From an uncultured Bacteroidales bacterium (GTDB lineage Bacteria > Bacteroidota > Bacteroidia > Bacteroidales > Muribaculaceae), in contig CADAAI010000032.1 in the NCBI GenBank assembly GCA_902785925.1, positions 1 to 37,931 on the forward strand: DNA of 37,931 bases, written 5' to 3'. The notes under the pieces are model-generated. The model was not told where the DNA came from. It did no database searches and saw only the letters and a list, made by a program, of their open reading frames with translations. Shown here piece after piece: positions 1 to 6,503 of this stretch. The position numbers and the translations under genes are program-made. Numbering within the stretch: the first letter of the stretch is position 1; each line of letters opens with the position of its first letter.

Positions 1-78
1 CCAGCAAACGAGAATGATATAAAGGCATTGGCAAAAGATTTAAAAGTTGATTTTAATAATAAGTCCTTTCAATTTTAA
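1..78 (+). CDS. 3' end of an upstream gene (partial)
   Basis: The first reading frame is open from base 1 to a TAA at 76-78 and gives 25 residues ending DFNNKSFQF. The start lies outside the window. Composition is A+T-rich like the lipoprotein genes that follow, and the promoter of the next gene begins only about 15 bases after the stop. No family can be recognised from so short a piece. It could equally be a chance open frame, but frame, stop position and spacing are consistent with a real gene end. Confidence 0.45.
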   Translation, partial: PANENDIKALAKDLKVDFNNKSFQF

Positions 79-90
79 TTAATGAACTAT

Positions 91-126
91 CGCTATCTTT
101 GCCGATGGCAGAAAACAGATTGAATT
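91..126 (+). promoter_or_regulatory. Promoter/leader cassette, copy 1
   Basis: TATCTTTG at 94-101 matches the Bacteroidetes -7 element TAnnTTTG. It is followed by a short leader (GCAGAAAACAGATTGAATT) that ends at the ATG at 127. Nearly the same sequence, continuing about ten bases into the coding region, recurs at 1969-2014 and 2558-2602, and its downstream half recurs at 1128-1150. No good -33 TTG is visible for this copy. Confidence 0.7.
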
Positions 127-579
127 ATGGCAAGAAAATATTATAAATGGGCTATATTTCTTTTGATTTTAATGACTACAAGTTGTGGTGTATTGAACCG
201 TAACAAGCAAATACAGCTTGATCAGTGGAAACGGTATGTTTCTGGGGAGTTTATTATAAAGAATATTGAATATCATAGAACATATTACATTATCACAGTT
301 AAAAGAAATAACCTGTCTTATACAATTTTAAGTCAATATCAAGCTAAGTGTTCTAACGACATGATTTCTTTAAAAAAAGGCATGAAAGTAAAACTTGATA
401 TAAAATGTTTCTATCCGTCAACAAATGCAAACTTCAGTCATTTTCACTATTTCTTTACTGTTGAAGATGGCGTAAGTTCAGATGACATTTTTACTAAAAA
501 AGATACTGGATATAGATTTTATCACACAAGTGATATCGTTTCTAATTATATCTACATCAATAGAATAATTGACCCATAG
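127..579 (+). CDS. Small unrecognised lipoprotein
   Basis: 150 residues. The N-terminus is a lipoprotein signal: a charged start (MARKYYKW), a hydrophobic stretch, then a lipobox ending TTSC with Cys at about residue 20, so the mature protein is predicted to be lipid-anchored in the envelope. The rest is polar, beta-rich in appearance and rich in Tyr, Asn and Lys, and I recognise no domain. It starts at the ATG of the repeated promoter/leader cassette. The first residues MARKY are the same as in the lipoprotein at 2005, although the mature parts do not visibly align, so the leader has been copied independently of the body. The lipoprotein at 603 begins 23 bases downstream and is probably co-transcribed. 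A+T-rich compared with the housekeeping genes further on. Confidence 0.75.
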   Translation: MARKYYKWAIFLLILMTTSCGVLNRNKQIQLDQWKRYVSGEFIIKNIEYHRTYYIITVKRNNLSYTILSQYQAKCSNDMISLKKGMKVKLDIKCFYPSTNANFSHFHYFFTVEDGVSSDDIFTKKDTGYRFYHTSDIVSNYIYINRIIDP

Positions 580-602
580 TTCCACAACTTAAAGAAGAAA
601 AA

Positions 603-1091
603 ATGAAAAAGAAAAATATAAGCATCATTGTGTTGTTATTGTTATTGATAATCTCATGCAATAAACCTAATGAGAAGAAATCAGAAACAGAAATTAAAAA
701 AATAGACCTCAAAGAGTTATTAAGCAAATCAGGCAATTACTGGTATGTATATGATATGGATTCTATTTCAAATAAATATATTTTGACAATTAACTGCTGG
801 AAATTTTTTAAGGATGGTAGCCTTGAGGCTGGATGGTTCTATGATGATAGTTTAAGCAGAGATTTTAATTCTATTGCTGGTCATAAAATATTTCCAGAGA
901 GTTGGAATTGTAGCAAAGACAACAAAACACTATATTTGGGTGATAATTGGTGGAAATATGATATAAACAAAGTGATTGAAGATACTATTTATTGTGTGAT
1001 GAATGGTAAAGAAGTATTATTAATAAATTGGGGGGAAAAACATATTAATATTGTGGACACATTAGAACTTGATAGATTTGAAAAATATTAG
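603..1091 (+). CDS. Small unrecognised lipoprotein
   Basis: 162 residues with a clear lipoprotein signal (MKKKN, a run of Ile/Leu/Val, then IISC with Cys at about residue 19) followed by a Lys/Glu-rich linker. The body has several Trp-containing beta-strand-like stretches (NCWKFFKDGSLEAGWFYDD, GDNWWKYDIN) that recall lipocalin-like single-domain lipoproteins, but I cannot assign a family. It follows the previous lipoprotein with a 23-base gap and has no promoter of its own that I can see, so an operon is likely. Strongly A+T-rich. Small tandem lipoproteins of this kind are sometimes immunity or accessory proteins; nothing in the sequence proves that here. Confidence 0.75.
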   Translation: MKKKNISIIVLLLLLIISCNKPNEKKSETEIKKIDLKELLSKSGNYWYVYDMDSISNKYILTINCWKFFKDGSLEAGWFYDDSLSRDFNSIAGHKIFPESWNCSKDNKTLYLGDNWWKYDINKVIEDTIYCVMNGKEVLLINWGEKHINIVDTLELDRFEKY

Positions 1092-1141
1092 GAACCACCT
1101 TTTTATAATTTGCATAGGACATAAAAAAAACAAATTGAATT

Positions 1142-1261
1142 ATGGCAAAACTAAGATTACATATAATTCCTGCAATAGCTTGTTGGGGCTTGTTGCATTC
1201 GTGCAGTTGCAATTTCTTTTTTTATAAAATATTAATCTTTAGTATTCATGATTCATTATGA
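1142..1261 (+). CDS. Short lipoprotein-signal-like ORF, probably a remnant
   Basis: 39 codons starting at the ATG of a third, partial copy of the leader cassette (AAATTGAATTATGGCAAAA). The product has a positively charged start (MAKLRLH), a hydrophobic stretch and LLHSC at residues 17-21, which looks like a lipoprotein signal peptide, then only about 18 hydrophobic/aromatic residues. Its TGA overlaps the ATG of the next gene as ATGA (1258-1261). It may be the decayed front end of a lipoprotein, or a short translated leader that couples to the gene at 1258. I favour a remnant. Confidence 0.35.
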   Translation: MAKLRLHIIPAIACWGLLHSCSCNFFFYKILIFSIHDSL

Positions 1262-1851
1262 AACATCTATTTTATCTGTTTTTCATCGCAATTTTCTTGA
1301 CAGGATGCCATTCATCTAAAAAGATTGAATTGACTAAAGTTTCGTTTGATGTTGATTTATATGAGTTCGTCAACAGCAGTTTAGCGATGTCGTTGGATAG
1401 TATTGTTAAGAATATGCCTGATTCTGATATGAGAAACTGCAATGCCTATCTTATCAGATACACTGACATTCCTGATACTGTTTTTTATCGTTCAAATTGG
1501 CCATTGTTCGGAGAGATGCCTGACACACTTCTGGATTGTGATGAGCCCTTCTTGTCCAACTTGAGCATACAAAGTTATCATTATGAATACCATGGTTTAA
1601 ATTTCAAACCAGAGAAAACTGTAGGTGCATGCAAACTTAATGACAAGCTATGCTACATTATCGAGCCCCAAACGACGCAACGTCTATTCAAGAAGACAAA
1701 CCGGACTGATTCTGTAAGTTGGGAAACAGACGGCTCAACCTGCCCATGCATGGAGCAAGATTATTGGTTCAATATTGACAAGAGAGACCAATGCCGTATG
1801 CTTAATTATCAATGGGGTGAGATTCACTACAGCAATAAACAGGCTCAATAA
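1258..1851 (+). CDS. Unrecognised lipoprotein, Cys-rich C-terminus
   Basis: 197 residues. The lipoprotein signal is MKHLFYLF..., with the lipobox LTGC placing the modified Cys at about residue 17. The mature part contains an acidic, Tyr-rich region and several cysteines (NCNAY, DCDEP, GACKLNDKLC, STCPCMEQ), suggesting disulfides in an exported protein. Its start ATG overlaps the stop of the 39-codon ORF at 1142 in an ATGA arrangement, which suggests translational coupling or that the upstream ORF is a leader. I recognise no family. It is longer and less A+T-rich than the two lipoproteins before it. Confidence 0.75.
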   Translation: MKHLFYLFFIAIFLTGCHSSKKIELTKVSFDVDLYEFVNSSLAMSLDSIVKNMPDSDMRNCNAYLIRYTDIPDTVFYRSNWPLFGEMPDTLLDCDEPFLSNLSIQSYHYEYHGLNFKPEKTVGACKLNDKLCYIIEPQTTQRLFKKTNRTDSVSWETDGSTCPCMEQDYWFNIDKRDQCRMLNYQWGEIHYSNKQAQ

Positions 1852-1968
1852 AAGATGTGTTTTGATATTTTTGGTTTCAATTTTTCATCATGAGTTTTTA
1901 CATCATAGAGTCCTAAAAATGATATATATTTAGTTTTTACCCAGTATTGGTTGATTCTAAATAAAAAC

Positions 1969-2004
1969 CGCTATCTTCGCCGATGGCAGAAAACAGATTG
2001 AATT
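1969..2004 (+). promoter_or_regulatory. Promoter/leader cassette, copy 3
   Basis: Same cassette as at 91-126. The -7 element reads TATCTTCG at 1972-1979, one base off the consensus, and the leader GCAGAAAACAGATTGAATT is unchanged up to the ATG at 2005. TTG trinucleotides at 1947 and 1951 lie 22 and 18 bases upstream, close to but not exactly at the usual 19-21. Confidence 0.6.
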
Positions 2005-2445
2005 ATGGCTAGAAAATATCAAATATGGGTTATATTGCTGCTGATGATTTGCGTGAGCAGTTGTTTTTCCGATTATAGCAAATCGGAATTAGCTGGCAGG
2101 AGTTTTTATGCCGATGATGGCGCAGTTATAAGATTAAACTCTGATGGTTCATGCCAAGTAGAAAATTTAAACTGGTCACATGTTTGGTGTGAAGACGGTG
2201 CATGTGATAAACATTTTGCCCATCTTGCAGATAGTCTTAATTCTCAAAAAGTACAAGTTGGCACATGGGATATCGATGAGTACGATAAATATCGGATTTG
2301 TATATCTATGAACACATTTGTTTTTTATCCTGTTTTGTCGAGTGGTTACAATGTGTTGCCTACGCCAGCAGATGAAGTTAAGTTGATAATTTTCATTGGA
2401 GATCCTGACGATTGGAATATCTATGAGTTTAAACAAAGAAAATGA
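2005..2445 (+). CDS. Small unrecognised lipoprotein
   Basis: 146 residues. The signal MARKYQIWVILLL ends in a lipobox VSSC with Cys at about residue 20. The first residues and the 5' leader match those of the gene at 127, but the mature protein is different. The body contains a DDGAVIRLNSDGSC segment and a later VGTWDIDEYDKYRICI segment, a pattern seen in small lipocalin-like or 'DG..GTW' lipoproteins; this is a resemblance only. It has its own cassette copy as promoter. An oppositely oriented reading frame overlapping it (2176-2532) looks like a shadow. Confidence 0.75.
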   Translation: MARKYQIWVILLLMICVSSCFSDYSKSELAGRSFYADDGAVIRLNSDGSCQVENLNWSHVWCEDGACDKHFAHLADSLNSQKVQVGTWDIDEYDKYRICISMNTFVFYPVLSSGYNVLPTPADEVKLIIFIGDPDDWNIYEFKQRK

Positions 2446-2536
2446 AACCAATCCTAAATATATGATGGCAAACCTTGAAATAACCTCATTCAATAAATAT
2501 CCGCTATAATAAAGGCTGAAGATATTACTCATATAG

Positions 2537-2592
2537 TTTGATTATTACCTCAAATACCTTATCTTTGCCGATGGCAGAAAACAGATTGAATT
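2537..2592 (+). promoter_or_regulatory. Promoter/leader cassette, copy 4 (orphan)
   Basis: TTTG at 2537-2540, a 19-base gap, TATCTTTG at 2560-2567, then the same GCAGAAAACAGATTGAATT leader ending at an ATG at 2593. This is the best promoter match of the cassette copies, yet it leads only into a 21-codon remnant and the repeat block. Confidence 0.65.
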
Positions 2593-2658
2593 ATGGCAAG
2601 AATATTTTATAATCTGGCGTCAGCCAGCTTTTCGACAACGATAGTTGCAGCTTTTTGA
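2593..2658 (+). pseudogene. 21-codon remnant behind cassette copy 4
   Basis: The ATG supplied by the cassette opens MARIFYNLASASF and closes at TGA 2656-2658. The first three residues match the other cassette lipoproteins, then the hydrophobic signal and lipobox are missing. This looks like a lipoprotein gene whose body was replaced by the adjoining repeats. A DNA stretch like the remnant (CAGCTTTTTGAGATAAATAAAG, in the 2629-2680 region) recurs in degenerate form at 2867-2925. Confidence 0.4.
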
Positions 2659-2676
2659 GATAAATAAAGCATCCGT

Positions 2677-2860
2677 GCGCAGCCCCATTATGCATTATGC
2701 ATTATGCATTAACTCAAGGCGCAGCCCCATTATGCATTATGCATTATGAATTATGCATTAACTCAAGGCGCAGCCACCATTATGCATTGTGCATTATGAA
2801 TTATGCATTAACTCAAGGCGCAGCCACCATTATGCATTGTGCATTATGAATTATGCATTG
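2677..2860. repeat. About 50-bp tandem repeat, four units
   Basis: Units begin GCGCAGCC at 2677, 2719, 2768 and 2818 (spacings 42, 49 and 50). Each continues with (A)CCATTATGCATT(G/A)TGCATTATGA-type heptamers and ends in TTAACTCAAG; the last ends TTGATTAAGG. The third and fourth units are almost identical. There are no unique spacers, so it is not a CRISPR array. Confidence 0.8.
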
Positions 2861-2955
2861 ATTAAGGGCTTGTCAACACCGATAGGTGAAGCTTTTTGAA
2901 AATAACAAAGTGCTTTCGTGCATTAATCTACACTCATTGTTTAAACATTTTAATA

Positions 2956-2986
2956 TTGCTCCCTCACTACAACTGTCCTATCTTTG
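2956..2986 (+). promoter_or_regulatory. Promoter-like sequence inside the repeat block
   Basis: TTG at 2956-2958, a 20-base gap, then TATCTTTG at 2979-2986, a full match to the Bacteroidetes promoter pattern. The only downstream transcript candidate is the repeat block itself up to the inverted repeat at 3072-3120. It could drive a small RNA or be an orphaned promoter. Confidence 0.45.
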
Positions 2987-3071
2987 CGCCCACACGCGTT
3001 CTTTGACATTCTGGTATCTCACATTTTGCATTAACTCTAGATGCAGTCCAAGTAAAAAAAACAGATAATTA

Positions 3072-3120
3072 AATGATAATTCGCGGACAATTCATGGTAA
3101 TTCACGTAAAAATTATCATT
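3072..3120. repeat. Perfect 10-bp inverted repeat
   Basis: AATGATAATT at 3072-3081 and its exact reverse complement AATTATCATT at 3111-3120 enclose 29 bases that include AATTCGCGG and AATTCACG. It may form a weak A+T-rich hairpin or mark the ends of a small repeat. No T-tract follows, so it is not a typical terminator. Confidence 0.5.
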
Positions 3121-3248
3121 AATTCGTTTGATAAATCACACCCCGGCGCAGCCCCTTCTCACCTCTTCCCTCTCACCTAAATTATACATTATTTTCTTTA
3201 CATTATTCACCTGACAATCAACAGTATTCATAAAATATACAACTACAA

Positions 3249-3297
3249 GTGAACACAGTGAACACAGTGAACACAGTGAACACGGTGAACACGTGAA
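3249..3297. repeat. GTGAACACA tandem repeat
   Basis: Four 9-base copies (three GTGAACACA and one GTGAACACG), followed by GTGAACAC and GTGAA. A related GGTGAACACA occurs again near 3467. Simple-sequence tract with no open reading frame around it. Confidence 0.85.
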
Positions 3298-3348
3298 TCC
3301 GTCAACCAATATCAGGACAAGAGGCGCAGCCCAAACTATACAATTTTA

Positions 3349-3434
3349 GCCCAAAGGGCAACAACCTTTAGCTCGATGGAGTGAGCAGCATAAGTCGTGC
3401 CACAGGCACGGTGTGCGAACAGCGAACCTCCATC
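3349..3434. repeat. Nested hairpin element
   Basis: Contains GCCC-AAA-GGGC (3349-3359), then GATGGAG (3375-3381) pairing with CTCCATC (3428-3434). Inside that pair sits CGTGCC-ACA-GGCACG (3396-3410). The outer arms are also flanked by CTTTAGC at 3367 and 3439. This looks like a mobile-repeat or structured-RNA remnant; function unknown. Confidence 0.5.
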
Positions 3435-3701
3435 AATCTTTAGCGCGCAGCGCGGCCATGAACGCGGTGAACACACCGCACAAGCTGCATTCATTAAGCA
3501 TTAACCAGGCGCAGTCCAATTGTCAATTGTGCATTATGCATTGATTAAAGCGCAGCCCACTCTCACCTCTTCCCACTCCCCTCTTCCCTGAAACCAGGCG
3601 CAGCCCCCCTTGCATTCTCAAAAAACACCCGCAAACGTAGTTCTTCACTATGCAAAAAGGAGTCTTTTTGCACAAAATCTGCACAAAATTGCTCAACATT
3701 T

Positions 3702-3731
3702 TTGCCATTAAATAAAAAATGTATACCTTTG
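3702..3731 (+). promoter_or_regulatory. Promoter of the ppiD-like gene
   Basis: TTG at 3702-3704 (within TTTTTG), a 19-base gap, then TACCTTTG at 3724-3731. The start codon at 3788 follows an A+T-rich leader of about 50 bases. Confidence 0.75.
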
Positions 3732-3787
3732 CGTGCTAATTTTGAAAATAATCTCTTTGCAAATAAAAAACATAAAAAATATTTATA

Positions 3788-5875
3788 ATGGCAGCATTAG
3801 AAAAAATTAGAAAAAGAGCCGCAATTCTTACTATTGTGATAGGCGCTGGCCTACTCGCTTTTATCCTTGAAGAGGCCGTGCGTGCTTCGGGTGCTTTCAC
3901 TACCGACACGCTGGCAGCCAAAGTTGGCAATGAGAAAATTGAAATGCAAGAGTTCCAAAACATCTCGCAGGCGCGTCAGCAACAGCAAGACGCCGACAAC
4001 AAGGTCGACCCTGCTGTGATGCAACAGCAAATCTTGCAAGAAGTGATACAAGAAAAACTGCTCACACAGGAGTGTGACGAGGCTAATATTAAGGTTACTG
4101 GCGAGGAAGTGACCGAACTCATGGTTAACAATCCTCCCCAAGCCATTCAGCAGATTTGTCAGCAGAATGGTATCGACCCAAAGAGTCTCTTCGACTTGTT
4201 GAAGAACCCTAACGCCGACCCCAACGACCAATCGTTGCAGCAAATCCGTGCTCTCTATGAGCAGGAGTCGCAGAAGATGGCCAACCAACTCATGCAGGCC
4301 AAGCTGGGTATGCTCCTCATGGGTTGCCTCCAGGCTAACGATATCGACATCGAGCTCACTAAGGAAGAGAGCACTGTCTATAACGTTACCTATGCTAAGG
4401 TTGACTATGCTACTGTTGATGACAGCAAGGTTAAGGTTACCGACGCCGATCTTAAGGCTGCTTACGACAAGTACAAGAACCTCTTTAAGATTGACGATGA
4501 GAGCCGTCGAGTTCACTACATCAAGGTTGACGTTGATCCTTCGGCTAAGGACAAGGCCGCAGCTGCAGCTAAAATCAACAAGATTTACGCTAGCCTGCAG
4601 AACATGCCAGGCATCAGCGGCATCCGTGCCAATAGCGACGTGGTTCTCGACTCTGTTACTACTACTCAGGCCGACAAGCAAGTGTTTGGCGCTAAGGTAG
4701 AGAACAAGAACGATGTGTTCAACAATCTCGTAGCTGGTGGTCTCAACACCTGCGACAAGAAGGACCCAACTGGACGTGACCGCAACACCTTCATGTATAA
4801 GGTAACTAGCACCTACCAGAGCATCGACTCTATCGGTCTTGACATGGTACTCGTGCAGGGTCCTAAGGCACGTCAAGACTCTGTATTTGCTCTGCTCGAG
4901 GGCGGTATGGCCATCGACTCGCTCGCTGGCAATGCCAACATCCAAATCCAGAAGAGCAATCCACAGCAGTTGGCTCGCGCATTCCAGTTCCCCGACTCGT
5001 TGCGTACCAAGATCAACAGCAACGCAAGCGGTAGCTTCTTCACTTGGCAGGCCAATAACGATGGTGCTATCTTTGCTAAGGTGGCTCAATCGAAACCAGC
5101 CATTACTTTCTACAACATCGCTCGCGCTAAGTTCGTTGACTATCCTAGCGAGGCTACTGTGACTAAACTCCAGGAGGACCTCCAGGCCTACATCAACAAG
5201 AACAAGGACATCAAGGCATTTGAAAAGAACGCAAAAGCTGCTCACTACGAAATCGTTGAGGAGGTTGTTACTCCAGCTACAACTCAACTTGGTGCTCAGC
5301 AGTCGCAGTTCGGCAGAATGCCTGGTATCCCCGAGAGCCGCAAGGCTATCAAGTGGGCTTATGAGAGCAAGCCTGGTACCATCTCGCAAATCTTCAGCGA
5401 TGACAACGCTCTGCTCGTTGTAGCTGTCGATGAGATTTACAAGGACTACATCCCAATGACCGACCCAACTGTTAAGCAGCAGCTCACCGAGCTCGTTAAG
5501 AGCGAGAAGAAAGCCGAGATGCTCATGAAGCAGTACAAGGGCAAGGCCAATGATGTTGCTGGATATGCAGCTCTCATGAAGTGCAATGTCGACAGCGCTA
5601 ACCTCTCGATGGGTGCTCCACAACAGATGCTTGAGTCACGCGTTGCTGGCCTCGTGGCTGGTCTCGGTGCTAAGGCTCAAGGTAAGGTTCAGCTCATTGC
5701 TGGTCGCAACGCCATCTATGCCGTTCAGGTTGTTGGCACAACTCCTGCACGTGATCTGCCAAAGCAGCAGGTTGCTATGCAGTATCGCCAGCAGCACTTC
5801 CCAATTCAGCAGATGCTTAGTGCTATCCTGCAGGGAAGCCGCAAGGTGAAGAACAACCTCATCAAGTTCAGCTAA
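3788..5875 (+). CDS. PpiD/SurA-like periplasmic peptidyl-prolyl isomerase
   Basis: 695 residues. It opens MAALEKIRKRAAILTIVIG with one membrane-spanning segment at about residues 11-30. A SurA_N-like region follows (about 38-180) with the typical AAKVGNEKIEMQEFQ stretch and Gln-rich helices, then a long region in which a parvulin domain is expected. This is the usual layout and length of the Bacteroidetes membrane-anchored foldase annotated as peptidylprolyl isomerase or PpiD. Its role would be to chaperone outer-membrane and secreted proteins as they leave the Sec machinery, which fits a genome with many large secreted adhesins. Own promoter at 3702-3731 and own terminator at 5903-5933, so a single-gene transcript. 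Highly biased codon use creates a 590-codon shadow frame on the opposite strand. Catalytic activity cannot be judged by eye. Confidence 0.85.
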   Translation: MAALEKIRKRAAILTIVIGAGLLAFILEEAVRASGAFTTDTLAAKVGNEKIEMQEFQNISQARQQQQDADNKVDPAVMQQQILQEVIQEKLLTQECDEANIKVTGEEVTELMVNNPPQAIQQICQQNGIDPKSLFDLLKNPNADPNDQSLQQIRALYEQESQKMANQLMQAKLGMLLMGCLQANDIDIELTKEESTVYNVTYAKVDYATVDDSKVKVTDADLKAAYDKYKNLFKIDDESRRVHYIKVDVDPSAKDKAAAAAKINKIYASLQNMPGISGIRANSDVVLDSVTTTQADKQVFGAKVENKNDVFNNLVAGGLNTCDKKDPTGRDRNTFMYKVTSTYQSIDSIGLDMVLVQGPKARQDSVFALLEGGMAIDSLAGNANIQIQKSNPQQLARAFQFPDSLRTKINSNASGSFFTWQANNDGAIFAKVAQSKPAITFYNIARAKFVDYPSEATVTKLQEDLQAYINKNKDIKAFEKNAKAAHYEIVEEVVTPATTQLGAQQSQFGRMPGIPESRKAIKWAYESKPGTISQIFSDDNALLVVAVDEIYKDYIPMTDPTVKQQLTELVKSEKKAEMLMKQYKGKANDVAGYAALMKCNVDSANLSMGAPQQMLESRVAGLVAGLGAKAQGKVQLIAGRNAIYAVQVVGTTPARDLPKQQVAMQYRQQHFPIQQMLSAILQGSRKVKNNLIKFS

Positions 5876-5902
5876 TCAGTAGCACTTGAGAGGAAGATAA
5901 AG

Positions 5903-5933
5903 GGTGCTGGGCTTAGGCTCAGCACCTTTTTTT
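5903..5933 (+). terminator. Rho-independent terminator after the ppiD-like gene
   Basis: GGTGCTG (5903-5909), loop GGCTTAGGCT, CAGCACC (5920-5926), then seven T. Confidence 0.9.
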
Positions 5934-5943
5934 GAATAAAAAG

Positions 5944-5974
5944 TTGTGAGAAAGCAAAATTATGAGTAATTTTG
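5944..5974 (+). promoter_or_regulatory. sufE promoter
   Basis: TTG at 5944-5946, a 20-base gap, TAATTTTG at 5967-5974. A TTG codon at 5972 in the sufE frame lies inside this -7 element, so translation should start at the ATG at 6002 instead. Confidence 0.75.
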
Positions 5975-6001
5975 ACCGATTTATATACATTATTCTATAA
6001 A

Positions 6002-6424
6002 ATGGCTGAAATAAATCAAATTCAAGACGAAATCATCGAGGAGTTCAGCGACATGGACGACTGGATGGACCGATATGCCTACATCATTGAGTTGGGCAAT
6101 GGCCTTGATGCGCTCGACGAGAGCCTTAAAACACCCGACAACCTCATTGACGGATGCCAGAGCCGCCTGTGGCTCGATGCACAATATAGCGACGGAGTGG
6201 TGACCTATCGTGCCGACAGCGACGCCATCATCGTCAAGGGTATTGTGGCGATGCTCATTCGTGTGCTCTCGGGCCAGAAACCGCAAGACATCGTCGATGC
6301 CGATCTCTACTTCATCGACCGCATAGGCTTGCGTGATCATCTCTCACCCACACGCAGCAACGGTCTCCTTTCCATGCTCAAGAACATGAAAGCCTACGCC
6401 ATGGCATTCACAATGAAAAAGTAA
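6002..6424 (+). CDS. sufE: Cysteine desulfuration protein SufE
   Basis: 140 residues from the ATG at 6002, matching the usual length of about 140 for SufE. An upstream in-frame TTG at 5972 was rejected because it lies in the promoter. SufE accepts persulfide sulfur from the cysteine desulfurase SufS and hands it to the SUF scaffold for Fe-S cluster assembly in the cytosol. The diagnostic segment is DGCQSRLWLD around the acceptor Cys52, and the C-terminal part contains GLRDHLSPTRSNG, also typical of the family. No suf scaffold genes are adjacent, so it stands apart from any SUF operon in this window. Confidence 0.93.
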   Translation: MAEINQIQDEIIEEFSDMDDWMDRYAYIIELGNGLDALDESLKTPDNLIDGCQSRLWLDAQYSDGVVTYRADSDAIIVKGIVAMLIRVLSGQKPQDIVDADLYFIDRIGLRDHLSPTRSNGLLSMLKNMKAYAMAFTMKK

Positions 6425-6503
6425 TGGGACAACGGTAACATTCTAGGAGTTCACCATTAAGTGTAAAGCAATAATTTTTTAACCATTAATAAATAAACTG
6501 ATT

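Larger units (their letters stand above)
2659..3787. other. Gene-free repeat-rich block
   Basis: More than 1.1 kb without a convincing gene. It holds the word GCGCAGCC in the same orientation at 2677, 2719, 2768, 2818, 3146, 3324, 3550 and 3598 (variant GCGCAGTC at 3509). It also holds short ATTATGC/ATTATGA heptamer runs, a GTGAACACA tandem repeat, a nested hairpin, CTCACCTCTTCCC runs after the GCGCAGCC words at 3146 and 3550, and two promoter-like sequences. The two short open frames here (2886-3068 and 3523-3708) consist of repeat sequence and are not proposed as genes. Confidence 0.7.

Noticed and set aside
105..146. Short upstream ORF (MAENRLNYG...) in the promoter/leader cassette, also present in copies 3 and 4
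   Set aside because: Its ATG lies only four bases after the -7 element, at or before the expected transcription start, so it is probably not in the mRNA. Its conservation follows from the cassette being copied.
2176..2532. 118-codon minus-strand ORF
   Set aside because: It mostly overlaps the lipoprotein at 2005, which has a proper signal and promoter; no motif or promoter on this strand.
2677..2860. CRISPR array
   Set aside because: Unit length is near 50 with no unique spacers between repeats and no cas genes.
2886..3068. 60-codon ORF in the repeat block
   Set aside because: It runs through a promoter-like sequence and repeat remnants and has no recognisable features.
3523..3708. 61-codon minus-strand ORF
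   Set aside because: It is made of the GCGCAGCC/CTCACC repeats and reaches into the ppiD promoter region.
3851..5623. 590-codon open frame on the minus strand
   Set aside because: It lies wholly opposite the ppiD-like gene. Composition (Leu/Val/Ser/His-rich, no motifs) is what the complementary codons of that gene produce, and no promoter is seen.
5972..6001. N-terminal extension of SufE from a TTG codon
   Set aside because: The codon lies inside the TAATTTTG promoter element, and the product from 6002 matches the family length.
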